A stretch of 64,000 bases of DNA from JAJRVM01 sp963700515 (lineage in GTDB: Bacteria; Planctomycetota; Planctomycetia; Pirellulales; Pirellulaceae): NCBI GenBank assembly GCA_963700515.1, contig CAVOXY010000048.1:310001-374000 (forward strand), read 5' to 3'. Shown in pieces: positions 48,818 through 59,399 of the stretch. Every line of letters starts with the position of its first letter. Positions within the stretch are counted from its first letter, which is position 1. The notes below the pieces were generated by a model. It had not been told where the DNA came from, searched no databases, and worked only from the letters and a program-made list of their open reading frames with translations. The position numbers were made by a program, and so were the translations under genes.

Positions 48818-49759
48818 ATGCCGCGCGGGAAAACGTACAACAATGCTTCTGCCGCCATCGGTGACACGCCGATGATTCGCATTAATCGCATCGTCGATCC
48901 GCAGCACGCCGCCGTGTTTGCCAAATGCGAGTTCTTCCAGCCACTCAATAGCGTCAAAGATCGCATTGGCGTGGCCATGATTGATGCGGCTGAGCGCGAT
49001 GGGTTGATTGGCCCGGACACACATATTGTCGAGCCGACAAGTGGTAATACCGGCATTGCATTGGCGTTTGTCTGCGCTGCCAAAGGTTACAGACTGACAC
49101 TCATGATGCCGGAATCGATGTCGGTGGAACGACGATCCTTGCTGCGCGCGATGGGAGCTCAGCTGGAACTCACCCCGGCCGGCGAGGGCATGCCTGGCGC
49201 AATTCAACGAGCTGCGGAACTCGTGCAACGCGGTGGCAACGTGTGGATGCCACAGCAGTTCGATAATCCCGCGAACCCCGCTATTCATGAGGCAACCACG
49301 GGACCGGAGATCTGGGAAGATAGCGCGCACAAGATTGACGCCATTGTGGCCGGCGTCGGTACCGGTGGGACGATCACGGGTGTCGCAAGATACCTCAAGA
49401 CCGTCAATCCCCACTTCAAGGCAATTGCCGTGGAGCCGAAGAACTCGCCGGTCATCAGCGGCGGCAAGCCCGGCAAGCATCGCATCCAGGGGATCGGCGC
49501 GGGCTTCATCCCAAAAAACCTCGATACCTCCTTGATCGACGAAATCATCACAGTGGATGACGACGACGCCTTTGAGTATGGTCGGCGGCTGGCAAAAGAA
49601 GAAGGTATCGTGGCCGGCATTAGCAGCGGTGCCAACATGTGGGCGGCTGCGCAAGTCGCTGCTCGGCCAGAATACCGTGGTAAGAACATTGTCACCATTA
49701 TGTGCAGTCTCGGAGAACGGTACCTGTCGACACCCCTCTTTGCCGATCTGCCGCACTGA
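48818..49759 (+). CDS. cysK: Cysteine synthase (O-acetylserine sulfhydrylase)
   Basis: 313 residues from ATG 48818 behind AAAGGAG. It makes L-cysteine from O-acetylserine and sulfide using pyridoxal phosphate. The PLP Lys lies in CEFFQPLNSVKDRIGVAMID; further typical features are EPTSGNTGIALAFVCAAKGY (substrate loop), the phosphate-binding GVGTGGTITGVARYLK and GISSGANMWAAAQVA. The length is normal for CysK (about 310). It stands alone, divergent from the LRR gene. A cystathionine beta-synthase without regulatory domains could look alike, but CysK is the best reading. Confidence 0.9.
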   Translation: MPRGKTYNNASAAIGDTPMIRINRIVDPQHAAVFAKCEFFQPLNSVKDRIGVAMIDAAERDGLIGPDTHIVEPTSGNTGIALAFVCAAKGYRLTLMMPESMSVERRSLLRAMGAQLELTPAGEGMPGAIQRAAELVQRGGNVWMPQQFDNPANPAIHEATTGPEIWEDSAHKIDAIVAGVGTGGTITGVARYLKTVNPHFKAIAVEPKNSPVISGGKPGKHRIQGIGAGFIPKNLDTSLIDEIITVDDDDAFEYGRRLAKEEGIVAGISSGANMWAAAQVAARPEYRGKNIVTIMCSLGERYLSTPLFADLPH

Positions 49760-50210
49760 TCTTTACCGCTGCGTAGTGCACGCCTGCCGTCTTGGGCGAC
49801 GAACTCAATTTCGGTGCGGAGCAATTGCGCCGTGCGATCTCGCACAGCGCGGGTGATGATTGGCTGGGACGCCGCAACCTGCGAAACGCGGTAAGATGCT
49901 TGAATCATGGTGGACCCCTTCCGGTGCTTAGCTCGCCCATTGTTCATCCGACTGCACAACCAAGACCGTAAAGAATCGCTCTGTGTAACCACAAATTCAT
50001 TCAAAACGTTCACGGCATTCCCCACTCGCACGCTAACCGGTTGCTGTCCATAGGTTTATGAACCTTGCGCGAGTGCGGCACGCGTCAGCAGAGGACGATC
50101 GGCCCGGGTGCAGGAGGGCCACAACGACCTTTTTTGGAAACACTTTACAGACGCCGACCACCGCTCCCGGGACCGGGCCGTTGCCGGACGGACCGAGGGG
50201 GGACCGCGAA
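49760..50210. other. Intergenic region, nothing recognised
   Basis: 451 bases between the cysteine synthase gene and the DUF2237 gene. Short open frames on the minus strand have no family resemblance. No repeat of the kinds found elsewhere is present. Confidence 0.4.
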
Positions 50211-50589
50211 TCAGGCCCCGCCGCGTTGGATTGCATGCGCTTGCAGGTCCTCGAGGTCGACGAATTCGAGCGCCGAGATGTGGGTCGCCTCGAGCACAAC
50301 CGGGGGGGCCAGTCCCGCCTTAGAGCGCCTCTTGCCAGCGCAGGATGCAGAGACACCAGCGGTCTCCCGGCTGGAGACCGGGAAACCCCAAGGACGGGTT
50401 GGGGGTCACCAGATCATTGCCGCGCGAGGCCGAGAAGCGAAGAAACTGCTCCGTCATTTCGGCGCAAACCAGATGCAGGCCCTGATCTTCGCCACCGGTA
50501 TGGCAGCATCCGTCACGGTAGAAGCCGGTCATGGGGGAGGTGCCGCAAGTCTGGAGGTCGGTGGCCAGGACGTTTTTCGCGGTAGGCAT
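50211..50589 (-). CDS. DUF2237 family protein, interrupted by one extra base
   Basis: From ATG 50589 the frame gives NVLATDLQTCGTSPMTGFYR, DGCCHTGGEDQGLHLVCAEM and FPGLQPGDRWCLCILRWQEA, with the Cys pattern typical of DUF2237. A stop appears at CTCTAAG (about 50320). Removing one T restores KAGLAPPVVLEATHISALEF and an ending at 50211 (AIQRGGA), which gives the normal family length of about 125 residues. The extra T is probably an assembly error or a recent mutation. The function of the family is unknown; its conserved Cys suggest metal binding. Confidence 0.8.
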
Positions 50590-50884
50590 GTTCTGAGTAC
50601 TCCGGCAACGAAATGGTCGACGGTCGCGCTGATCGATGTTAACTGTTCACAGCCTCGAGTGGCAAAGACTTACGCTCGTTTCACCCTTACTCTTCCAGTC
50701 GGTGTTAGAGCCAGCCGGCGGTAGATTTCGCGGGCAACTTACCACACCCCTCGGTCATGCGGCCTTTCTCTTCGTAGATTAATGCACCATCAATTGTGAA
50801 CGACTCACCATTGACTATATTCATCCTTGGTCGTGAGTCATCACGTTTCCTATTCCCACACAGTCAGCGTCGAGCACCACAAGA

Positions 50885-51286
50885 ATGGATATTTCGTATC
50901 AGTTGCAGCCTGACCTGAGTGTCGACGAGTTCGTGGACATTCTCCGGCGGTCGACGCTGGCCGAGCGGCGTCCCGTCGATAAGCCCCACACGTTGCGCGA
51001 CATGCTCACGAATGCGGATGTGATTGTGGCCGCGCGGGCGGAGGGCAAACTTGTCGGCATTTCGCGGGCGATCACCGATTACAGCTACTGTACCTACTTG
51101 TCCGACCTGGCCGTGGACACGGCTTACCAACACCGCGGTATTGGCCGTGAGTTACTCAGACGAACCCATGAAGCCGCGGGCCTAAAGACAACCTTGATCC
51201 TCTTGGCGGCTCCCCAAGCGCGCACCTACTACCCGCACATCGGCATGTTACCTCACGATTCGTGCTGGATGACCCCTCCGGCATAG
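50885..51286 (+). CDS. GNAT family acetyltransferase
   Basis: 133 residues. It has the GNAT core: strand with VIVAARAEGKLVGISRAITD, then CTYLSDLAVDTAYQHRGIGR followed by ELLRRTHEAAG (acetyl-CoA pyrophosphate loop of the R/QxxGxG/A type, here QHRGIGR), and a C-terminal YYPHIGM. Short but complete. The acetyl acceptor is unknown; many small members act on amino acids, polyamines or antibiotics. No gene partner is evident. Confidence 0.85.
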   Translation: MDISYQLQPDLSVDEFVDILRRSTLAERRPVDKPHTLRDMLTNADVIVAARAEGKLVGISRAITDYSYCTYLSDLAVDTAYQHRGIGRELLRRTHEAAGLKTTLILLAAPQARTYYPHIGMLPHDSCWMTPPA

Positions 51287-51376
51287 AACGGACTTCCGTC
51301 CATTCTATGCCACCAGGCGGATGACCTACGTTCACAAGTGCGGAGCAGGTGGCGCGATGGATATGATGTGCCCCCT

Positions 51377-51436
51377 GTTTTCCTGTTCAGCACGCCCTTT
51401 TCCTGTTCAGCACGCCCTTTTCCTGTTCAGCACGTC
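51377..51436 (+). repeat. Three 20-base tandem repeats
   Basis: Three copies of CTTTTCCTGTTCAGCACGCC (the first begins with G, the third ends GTC), exactly 20 bases each, 91 bases behind the GNAT stop. There is no inverted symmetry and no coding sense. Confidence 0.8.
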
Positions 51437-51591
51437 TGCCCGATGGTGGATCGTTTCCACGATCCCCTGGTACCGGGCAGCAGGCCATCATGACTGTGAC
51501 GAGCCCACGTATCTCTCCGCAAGAAGTGGCATGGCCAGGTTCTTCTTGCGGTTTGCTGAGCGATGATCGGCTGGGATGAACGGGCGCAGAA

Positions 51592-51621
51592 ACGCCAGGC
51601 GTTTTCAAGCCAGCCTGGCGT
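51592..51621 (-). terminator. Hairpin downstream of the GGGM-repeat gene
   Basis: ACGCCAGGC (51592-51600) and GCCTGGCGT (51613-51621) form a 9-base stem with a 12-base loop, 36 bases after the corrected stop of the minus-strand gene. No clear T run follows the arm, so an intrinsic terminator is only possible; an RNA-stabilising 3' structure is an alternative. Confidence 0.4.
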
Positions 51622-51656
51622 CCTGCCGTGTCGTGCGACGGGTGTCGTACCAGCTT

Positions 51657-52510
51657 CTATTCCGACGGCGGCTTGCTGTCACTCGCTGGTTCCGGCGGGG
51701 TATCACTCGCCGGTTCCGGCGGGGCATCATCTTCGGGGTCTCGCGTTCCGGCGGGGTATCACTCGCTGGTTCCGGCGGGGCATCGCTCGCCGGTTGCGGC
51801 GGGGTCGCCGGGACAAGACGTTGCCGCAGACTCTCTAGGGCCTCGGCGTTCGCATCTTCCTCGAACGGATTCGCATCGGCCGCTGGCGGCGCAACACCCA
51901 GTCCGCCGGGACTGCCCATGGCGGGACTGCGCCGAGGTCGAGGCAATTCGATGGCCTCCAAACAGGATTTCTGTTCGTCGTCCAGGAGGGCCAGCAGCGC
52001 CTCATGCTTGGCTGTGGCATCGTCGTCAGACATTGTCTCGGACGTCTCGATATCCGCGAGTGCGGCAGTCGCTGATGTGGATTGCTCGGCTGTCAAGGTA
52101 ATCCCAATGTTGGCACCGGTCAGCAGACTGAGCTTACGCACGAGCGTTGTCAAATCGCGTTTGGGATTCGGGCCTCCCATACCACCGCCCATACCACCTC
52201 CCATACCGCCTCCCATACCGCCTCCCATACCGCCTCCCATACCACCGCCCATACCAGGACTCGCCGCTGCGATCTGGCCGCCAGAGGGAGCGGGCGTCAT
52301 GGTTTCCTGCAGCGAGCGAGTTTCGGTCAAGCGGAGAGCACCCAGCGTCAGAGCACCTCCCAGCAGAAGCCCGACCAACACCGATCCCAGCCAAATGCTG
52401 ATCGACTTCTGGCTGCGCTGTCGCTGCAGAATCAGTACGGCCAGTGCCAGCGTTAGCAGCATCACCAACACAATGCCGAGGCCAATCGTGTCCAGACCCA
52501 ATCTCCACAT
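51657..52510 (-). CDS. Two-helix membrane protein with GGGM repeats and PPEPASD repeats, frameshifted tail
   Basis: From ATG 52510 two hydrophobic segments (about 10-30 and 38-60) are followed by a low-complexity stretch of MGGG units (about 88-112, encoded by near-perfect 12-base repeats at 52178-52255), a helical part and a C-terminal Pro/Glu/Ala/Ser/Asp region. Near 51740 the frame turns into Arg-rich sequence. Adding one C to a CCCC run restores EDDAPPEPASDTPPEPASDS and a stop at 51657. The corrected tail keeps the acidic/proline composition, so this is the likely native end. No family recognised; the repetitive tail suggests a flexible linker or surface interaction. Confidence 0.65.
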
Positions 52511-52786
52511 AATACTACCCTTTCGCGTTAGGAATGCATGCCGCGCGTCACGGACGGTGTCACGGACCATGGAGTAGCGTACAACGCCGACGGGGCAATT
52601 GCCAGCAGGTGATCGATGCGACCAGCGGACGCGGATGATTTGACGGCCGCAAGGAACCGCCTGGATCGGCGGGCCGCAGCCAGTCTGGGGAGCATTTCCG
52701 TCGGGATACCCGGCTGACCTATCTTGCGCACAAGATGGAGTATCGGCAGCCTTTCGAGCTGTGCGATCGGCCCGGATGCCGGCCGT

Positions 52787-54276
52787 CTACTTGCTTTGCC
52801 GCGGATTTGCCGCCCCCCCCGGGCTTGGCGGCGCAGTCGGCTCCCAGCTGCTGGTGGCGAAGGGATGCGGGGCGGGCGTCGACCGACCGGTCCCGAAAAC
52901 AGGGCCCTGCCCCTGGTGCGAAATACTCTCCGCATGCCGGTCGCGCAAGTGCCGCAGTTCAAACAGCAGCCACGTGCCGGTCAATATCGACGAGCACAGG
53001 TCGGCGGTCGGGATCGCGATCCAGACACCGTCGAGCCCGAGGAAATGGGGCCAGATGAGGATGGCGGGAATCAGCAGGAGAACTTGCCGGGATAACCCCA
53101 GGAACAAGGCGATTTTGGCTTTGCCCACCGCTTGAAAATAGCTGGCACTCACGATCTGAAAACCGATGATCGGGACCATGGCCAGGCAGATGCGGATGGC
53201 ATGCGTGCCGAGTTGCAGCAGGTCCGCATCTCTGTCGTTGAAGAGGCGGATGAGGGGCTCGGGATACATCATCACGACGACGAACCCCGTGACACACATG
53301 ACGGTCGCACACAGGACCGCCAGTTGCAGCGTCCTCTTGACGCGATCGTAGTTTCGAGCGCCATAGTTGTAGCCGATAATCGGTTGCGCGCCTTGGTTCA
53401 GGCCAAAAATCGGCATGGCGATGAAGAACGCCACCGAATGAACGATGCCCATCACCGAAATGGCCAGGTCACCACCGTAAATGCGCAGTTGGTTGTTCAA
53501 GATCGCGTTCATGACGCTCGCGGCCATCTGCATGCCGAACATCGGCGAGCCGATGATGATAATGGACCGACAGATGGATCGTTGCAGCCGCAGGTTTCTT
53601 GGCGTGGAACGTCAGGAGGCTGCGACCTCGCACGAAGTAGCTCAATACCCAGATGGCCGAAACAGCTTGCGAAGTGATGGTCGCCGCCGCAGCACCCTGC
53701 ATGCCCCAGCCAAATCCGAACAGAAAGATGGGATCGAGAATCGTGTTGAGCAGGGCGCCGATCAGCATCGTGAACATCGCCACCCGCGGATTCCCCTCAC
53801 CACGAATGATCGCATTGAGCCCGAAGCCCATCGTCTGAAAAATCGACCCCAACACAATGATCTGCAGGTAGTCCCGCGCATAGGGTTGGCTCAGGTCCGT
53901 GGCTCCGAACACTTCGAGCAGCGGATCGAGAAAGATGAACCCGCACAGGGTGATGGCCAGCGATCCGCCGAAGCAGCAGCACGACGGCGTTTCCAAGAAC
54001 GCGTTCCGCCTCTTCTTTCCGCTGCTGGCCGAGTCGCATGGAGATGAGGGCGGCGGCCCCAAAGCCGATCAGCATGCTGAACGCCATCAGCACTAGCATG
54101 AAGGGAAAGGCCAGCGTGGTCCCCGTAATGCCCAACGTCCCCACTGCTCGGCCGACAAAAATCCGGTCAACCACATTGTAGAGGGCCTGCGCCACCATCC
54201 CCACGATGGCCGGCATGGAGAAATTCAGCAGCAGAGAGGGGATTCTCCCTTTCCCCAGTTTTTCAGCACGGTCCAT
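52787..54276 (-). CDS. MATE family efflux transporter, frameshifted at two points
   Basis: From ATG 54276 (AEKLGKGRIPSLLLNFSMPA) three frames combine into about 497 codons. The first part has MPAIVGMVAQALYNVVDRIF, typical of MATE helix 1. After a shift near 53990 comes FLDPLLEVFGATDLSQPYAR and FGFGWGMQGAAAATITSQAV. After a second shift near 53575 comes QPIIGYNYGARNYDRVKRTL, a segment typical of MATE second-half repeats. About twelve helices in all. It exports cationic drugs or metabolites using a Na+ or proton gradient. The C-terminal tail of about 50 residues is hydrophilic. Confidence 0.85.
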
Positions 54277-54638
54277 GACGACTCTATTCGGGTTCGCGTT
54301 CTCGGGTACCGCCGGCACCGCCCATGACCGCCGGACACGTCTCCTCATCCTACACCCTCGCCCCGCGGTCGCGACATGCCCCCCCCGGTTAACAGACCCT
54401 GCGGCGGGGGTTCACAGCCGGAATCTGATGGCCGAATTCGCCTCTCGCTGCTATTCTGGGAGCGCGCATCGATATCCGTGCCGCAAAACCATCGCAGTCG
54501 CGGCAGGCACTGGCACCCGACACTGGCAGAGCCCGTGGCACGCAAAACCGACGGTAAGCGGCACCTAGCGGCAACCGAAGGAACGTGGCACCGGCGACTT
54601 GAATCGTGACATCGCACGCGGAGAGAAGGTCTACGCAG
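54277..54638. other. Intergenic region with GTGGCAC tags
   Basis: 362 bases without a supported gene, divergent between the MATE gene and the kinase gene. At 54510-54595 the motif GGCAC occurs several times (CACTGGCACCCGACACTGGC; GTGGCACGC; GCGGCACC; GTGGCACCGG). The same GTGGCAC tag occurs in the repeats at 31.6-32.0 kb. Confidence 0.45.
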
Positions 54639-56671
54639 ATGGAAGTGTTAGGCATCAAGGGATTACTGCGATTACTGCGACACGAAAGCGGCTTTCAGTT
54701 ACCCGCCGCGCAACTGGCGGAAAGCCACACCAAAACTTCCTTTTCTTCGACGGTGTTCACGGGCGAATCGCAGCAGTGGGTTTCCTATTTGCAGAGCACT
54801 CGCGCACAACGTTACGCGAAAGATGTCCGCATTTGGATCGAATTGCGGCGTGACGTCGAACAGTTGACGTTGCACGCGGAGAACGAACCGTCCCGGAGCC
54901 TGGCTCGGCACTTGGAAGCGGGGTTTCGGACCTTCCAGGAACTCATACGGCGTAAACCATTCGTGGCGGCAGGCTGTTTCCGAGGCGGTGTTCCACAACT
55001 CCTCGAATTATGACGGTGATCTCCGGTTGCGTGTGAGCGGCACGCTGCCCTGTGAAGCATCGCGAGAGGTCAAACTGGGACGGTCCAAGGAAGTCGTTGC
55101 CACCATTCTCGTGCTGCGCGAATCCACGGTGAAATCGGTCCTCCAGAATCTGCTCAGCGTCGGCCGGGATATGTCTACGGAAAAACATCTCGGCCTGACC
55201 TGGCCGCTGGTGCGTCGCCTGGTCTCGCAGCTGTCCTACCCCGATTACCCGCGAGATCGATTTGTCGAGAAGATTGCCCTCACCAAGAGAAACTGCTTGA
55301 TTGCCATCAACACGTTGTATGAGGGCAAGCGGCAGCAACGCCTTGTCCCTAACAAGGTAGGTGCTCTGTTTCAGCATTACATCGCTCACCGCGATGCGAT
55401 TCCGGAAGGCGAATTATTCGATCGGCATCCCTATTTTCGGCTGCTGAATGAACTCGGTTTCATGTTCGACGAGCAGAACTGCCGGGACCACGAATCACTG
55501 GCGGAAGTGCTGGTCCGCGAATACCTGGACGCACGATACCTCCGTCTGAGTCTGGCTGGCGTGATGCCTCCGCTCGACGAGTCAATGGCTCCCATGCCAT
55601 TCCACTGGGAGAAACGAAAAGTCTCGACCCCCTTCCCGCGACTCGGCCGCTACGGCATCTTGGACGATGAGGACTTGAACGCCTGGAGGAAAGTGGAAGG
55701 CCCGTTTCGGGACATGGGATTTACCGTCATCCGTCAACTGGGAATCGGGCAATTCGGCCGTGTCTACGAAGCCTGCAATCGATTCAACCCCCATATTCCC
55801 AGACATGTGGCCCTGAAAGTGGACCGCATCGTGAAGGGTAAAAAGAAGGAGGCCATTCAGGGCGCAGGAGACGATGCGGATCGGCGGCGATTTGGCTGCG
55901 GCTCCACACGTGATCCGTATCTTCGACGCGGGCAAAGTCTCCGGAAAACGCTATACCTTTCATGTCCTGCAAATGGTCGACGGAGACACACTCGACAATC
56001 TCGTCGGGATCTCCGGCACGGAACACTCCAGCATGCTGCGACCGCGCCGCGGTATCCGCTCCGAAAGGGAGGTGCAGAAAGAGTATTTGAAAGCCATCAA
56101 AGACTCGACTCGCGAGATCTGGCGGCGCAATCGCATGACGCGACCGTTCGCCGATCCACTCGATCTCTCGCAGACCCTCGATCTGTTAACCAGCGTCCTG
56201 ATCTGGTTGGAAGAAGTCCACTCCCTGGGATATGCCGTCAATGATCTGAAGAATGGAAACGTTATGATCAGTCGGCGCGGTCAACTCAAAGGCATCGACC
56301 TGGATGCCTACAGCCCGATTCGTGATCCCCTGGACCGCGTCGGTGATTTCTTCTTCCTGGCCGTCTCCCTCGTGCTCCTGCTCCTGAACGTGTCGCGTTT
56401 ACACGGTAAGCTCATGGTCGGTTGTGAGGGAGCTTTGGAGTCGCCCGCGGCTCTCCGGACCGCACTGCAGGGCAACTGGGAATTCGGCGATGTGGCGGAA
56501 ATGAGCGGCGGACGCGTGCAGACCGAGGAAGTCGTGGATCTACTGGTCGACTTGATCCAGCGCTGTCAGCACGGCGCATTCGCCCATCACCCCGATCAAT
56601 TCACCGAGGATATCAACCGCCTGATCTGGCTGAAACGACTGGTCTTCGCCTCGGAAATCGTCCTCGACTGA
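54639..56671 (+). CDS. Atypical Ser/Thr protein kinase-like protein with novel N-terminal region, frameshifted
   Basis: About 678 codons from ATG 54639. One-base shifts near 54945 (to PYGVNHSWRQAVSEAVFHN) and near 55865 (to MRIGGDLAAAPHVIRIFDAG) are needed. The N-terminal part (about 1-360) has no recognised domain; it is charged and globular. The kinase half has a glycine loop GIGQFGRVYEA, the ATP Lys in HVALKVDR, a catalytic loop GYAVNDLKNGNVM (VND where eukaryote-like kinases have HRD) and IDLD in place of DFG. The Asp, Lys and Asn needed for catalysis are present, so activity is possible. A large insert (with SSMLRPRRGIRSEREVQKEY) sits between the two lobes. No transmembrane helix, so cytoplasmic. 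Target unknown. Confidence 0.65.
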
Positions 56672-57109
56672 TACCCCTTCACTGTCAGCCACGATCCACC
56701 AACCAGAGGTATCTCACCCAGTGCATGTGAACGTTCTGCAAGCGGATTATTAGGATTTCATTCAGATCGCCCAAGGTTGACAGCAGAGGCTTGTCCCAGC
56801 CAACGGAACCAGCTAGCGTGCAGGGCCTCTCGGGCAGCCTGCGGCCCCAGCCGAAATGGGTGTCGGCTGGGCAACCCGGCAGTCGCGAACGCACAGGCAA
56901 TGGGCACGTGAAAATATCCCCTGGGATAGACACATCTTGCCGAGCGGCGAAGTCGTTCGCCATTAGCGGATTGCGCACGGGACGACAACACCTGCGTCTG
57001 GCAAAGCATCTGCCCACTGCGATCCGTGCCTGTGGTTGGATACGCGATCCAGTACAGCCTCAGCAATTCCCCACCGTTATCACGACGAAAGATGGCAAGG
57101 AGACGAGCG
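56672..57109. other. Intergenic region upstream of pst operon
   Basis: 438 bases; no convincing Pho box was found, although CTGTCA occurs once at about 56686. A ribosome binding site (AAGGAG, 57097-57102) sits before the pstS start. No other feature is recognised. Confidence 0.4.
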
Positions 57110-58155
57110 ATGAGCTTCCGGTTCTGCACAACAGTGGCGACATTCTGTATCGCGGCAATGGTGTTGGTCGGCTGCGCGAAAGATGAGAAGAACGGCGGGG
57201 GAAGCACAGTTGTCAAGCTGCAGGGCGCGGGTGCCAGTTTCCCGGCACCTCTGTACAGCAAGTGGTTCCAGGAGTTCAGTTCCGAGAACGACTCTGTGCA
57301 AATCGACTATCAGTCGATCGGTAGCGGCGGCGGCGTAAAAGCAGTCACTGAAGGGACTGTCGATTTTGGTGCCAGTGATGCGGCCATGACACCCGAAGAG
57401 ATGGCGAAAGTGACCCAGGGTGTGCAGCTTCTCCCAATGACGGCGGGCTCGATTGTGTTGGCTTATAATCTCGAAGGCGTGACCAGTCTGAAGTTGTCGC
57501 GCGAGGCCTATGTCGGGAATCTTTCTCGGCAAGATCACCAGGTGGAACGACCCGGCCATTGCGAAGACCAACGAAGGGGTCACCTTGCCGGATGACGCGA
57601 TCCATGTCGTGGTCCGTTCCGACAGTAGCGGAACGACTTTCGTATTTACCACGCACTTGAGCGCGATCAGTCCTGAGTTCGCGGCCAGCCCGGGCACCAA
57701 CAAGAAGCCGAACTGGCCCGTCGGTACGGGTGCAAAAGGGAACGAAGGGGTGACTACCGCGATCATGACAACGCCCGGATCGATTGGCTATGTCGAGTAC
57801 GGATATGCCCTGCAAACGAAACTGAATATGGTCTCTCTGGAAAACAAAGCAGGCAAATTCATTGCGGCTTCCACGCCATCGTCGCAGGCTTCACTAGCCG
57901 GGATCGAGATGCCGGAAAGACCTGATTGCCTGGGGTCCCGATCCGACAGGTGATGATGCGTATCCGATTGTCACCTATACATGGCTCATCTGCTACAAGA
58001 AATACGACGATGCGGCGAAAGTCGCGGCGCTGAAGGAAGTGATTGAGTATGCTTTGACAAGAGGCCAGAAATCGAGCGAATCACTGGGTTACATTCCACT
58101 CCCCGAGAGCGTGGTGTCCAAGGTGCGAGCCGCCCTGAGCAACATCGGTTCTTAA
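57110..58155 (+). CDS. pstS: Phosphate ABC transporter substrate-binding lipoprotein, frameshifted
   Basis: About 348 codons from ATG 57110 behind AAGGAG. A lipoprotein signal (FCIAAMVLVGC) is followed by the PstS pattern LQGAGASFPAPLYSKWFQEF, QIDYQSIGSGGGVKAVTEGT and FGASDAAMTPEEMAK. The next part is in another frame after an extra A near 57520 (GIFLGKITRWNDPAIAKTNE; HVVVRSDSSGTTFVFTTHLS). The third is after an extra A in GAAAGACC near 57917 (DLIAWGPDPTGDDAYPIVTY; KSSESLGYIPLPESVVSKVR) and ends at TAA 58153. Both shifts are single-A insertions in A runs, which suggests assembly error. It captures phosphate for PstCAB encoded directly downstream. Confidence 0.9.
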
Positions 58156-58371
58156 GGTGGCTGGCGACGACAGCCACAGGTGGCTCGGGATGATACGCAC
58201 CGAGCAAGGACGGGAGAGGATCCCGTCCGACGAACCATGCGGGGCCGACGGTACAATCTGGCCCCTGCCAGAAAGTGTCGATGCGTGATGCCCCGCTCCC
58301 ATTGGCCACGCAAATTTGATACATACTAGGTGAGCGAAGTCCTCACCTGTATGTGAACTAATGGCATTCCC

Positions 58372-59397
58372 ATGGCGCCAGCCGCAAGAACCACGATTTC
58401 TCGACCACCCACCTGGTTCGAGACGCTGAGCGACAAGGGCTTTCGTGTTTGTTGTTTTGCCTTTGCCTGGCTCACAATCCTGCTCGTCGTCTATATCGTC
58501 GGCACGATCGGCTGGTCGGCCCGCAAGGCGATGGCCGAGTACGGACTTGGTTTCCTGGTCGAAACGACGTGGGACCCGAACACGCAGGAATTCGGCATTC
58601 TGCCCCACATCGTCGGGACGCTCTACAGTTCGATCCTGGCGCTGGGGATCGGCCTGGTCTTTGGCATTGCGGTGGCCATTTTCCTGAGTGAGGGATTTCT
58701 CTCTTCGTTCATATTCGTGGTGCTCAAACAGTTCCGCCTCCAGTTTCATCCCTGGTTGGGACGGCTCCCCGACACTCTGGAACATTTGCTCAAGAATCTG
58801 GTCGAATTACTGGCTGCGATACCGAGTGTGGTGTACGGCCTGTGGGGACTATTCGTCGTGATCCCCTTGATTCGACCCGGCTGCAATTGGCTGCATGAGC
58901 AACTTGACTGGATTCCCTTCTTCGGCACTTCGCTGGCCGGCCCCGGCCTGTTGCCGGCGGCGATCGTGCTGGCGATCATGATTCTGCCGACAATTTCTGC
59001 GATCAGCCGCGATGCGCTGGTGGCTGTTCCGACCCGGCTTCGCGAAGCTTCGTATGGACTGGGGGCCACGCGTTGGGAAACGATTTTCCGGGTCACTCTC
59101 CCCACCGCCTCCAAGGGTATTTTTGGTGCGGTCATCCTGGCCTTCGGCCGAGCGTTGGGAGAGACCATGGCGCTGGCCATGCTGGCCGGCAATGCCAACA
59201 AGTTGAGCTGGTCGCTGTTTTCGCCCACCAATACGCTCGCCGCCCTGCTGGCGAACAACTTCCCGGAGGCTGGCCCCAAGGACGTCACAGTGCTGATGTA
59301 CGCGGCGCTGGTCTTGCTGGCAATCACGCTGCTGGTAAACATCGCCGGAGCATGGGTGCTGCAGCGAGCCACAGCGGGATTGGAAGGAGGTCATTGA
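58372..59397 (+). CDS. pstC: Phosphate ABC transporter permease PstC
   Basis: 341 residues with six or more membrane helices. The inner-membrane permease signature is present, with the EAA-like loop SRDALVAVPTRLREASYGLG and GATRWETIFRVTLPTASKGI. The periplasmic loop after helix 2 is slightly extended (FIFVVLKQFRLQFHPWLGRL). PstC forms the channel with PstA. It begins 216 bases after pstS and ends 2 bases before the start of pstA; these tight junctions suggest that pstC-pstA-pstB are one operon. Confidence 0.9.
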   Translation: MAPAARTTISRPPTWFETLSDKGFRVCCFAFAWLTILLVVYIVGTIGWSARKAMAEYGLGFLVETTWDPNTQEFGILPHIVGTLYSSILALGIGLVFGIAVAIFLSEGFLSSFIFVVLKQFRLQFHPWLGRLPDTLEHLLKNLVELLAAIPSVVYGLWGLFVVIPLIRPGCNWLHEQLDWIPFFGTSLAGPGLLPAAIVLAIMILPTISAISRDALVAVPTRLREASYGLGATRWETIFRVTLPTASKGIFGAVILAFGRALGETMALAMLAGNANKLSWSLFSPTNTLAALLANNFPEAGPKDVTVLMYAALVLLAITLLVNIAGAWVLQRATAGLEGGH

Positions 59398-59399
59398 CC

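Noticed and set aside
49762..50031. Small minus-strand gene after cysK (MIQASYRVSQVAASQ...)
   Set aside because: The frame runs antisense into cysK and shows no family motif or ribosome binding site; too weak to list.
51592..51621. Confident intrinsic terminator
   Set aside because: The stem is good but no T run follows, so it is listed with low confidence only.
56680..56700. Pho box upstream of pstS
   Set aside because: Only one CTGTCA half-site is present; the second half and spacing of a Pho box are missing.
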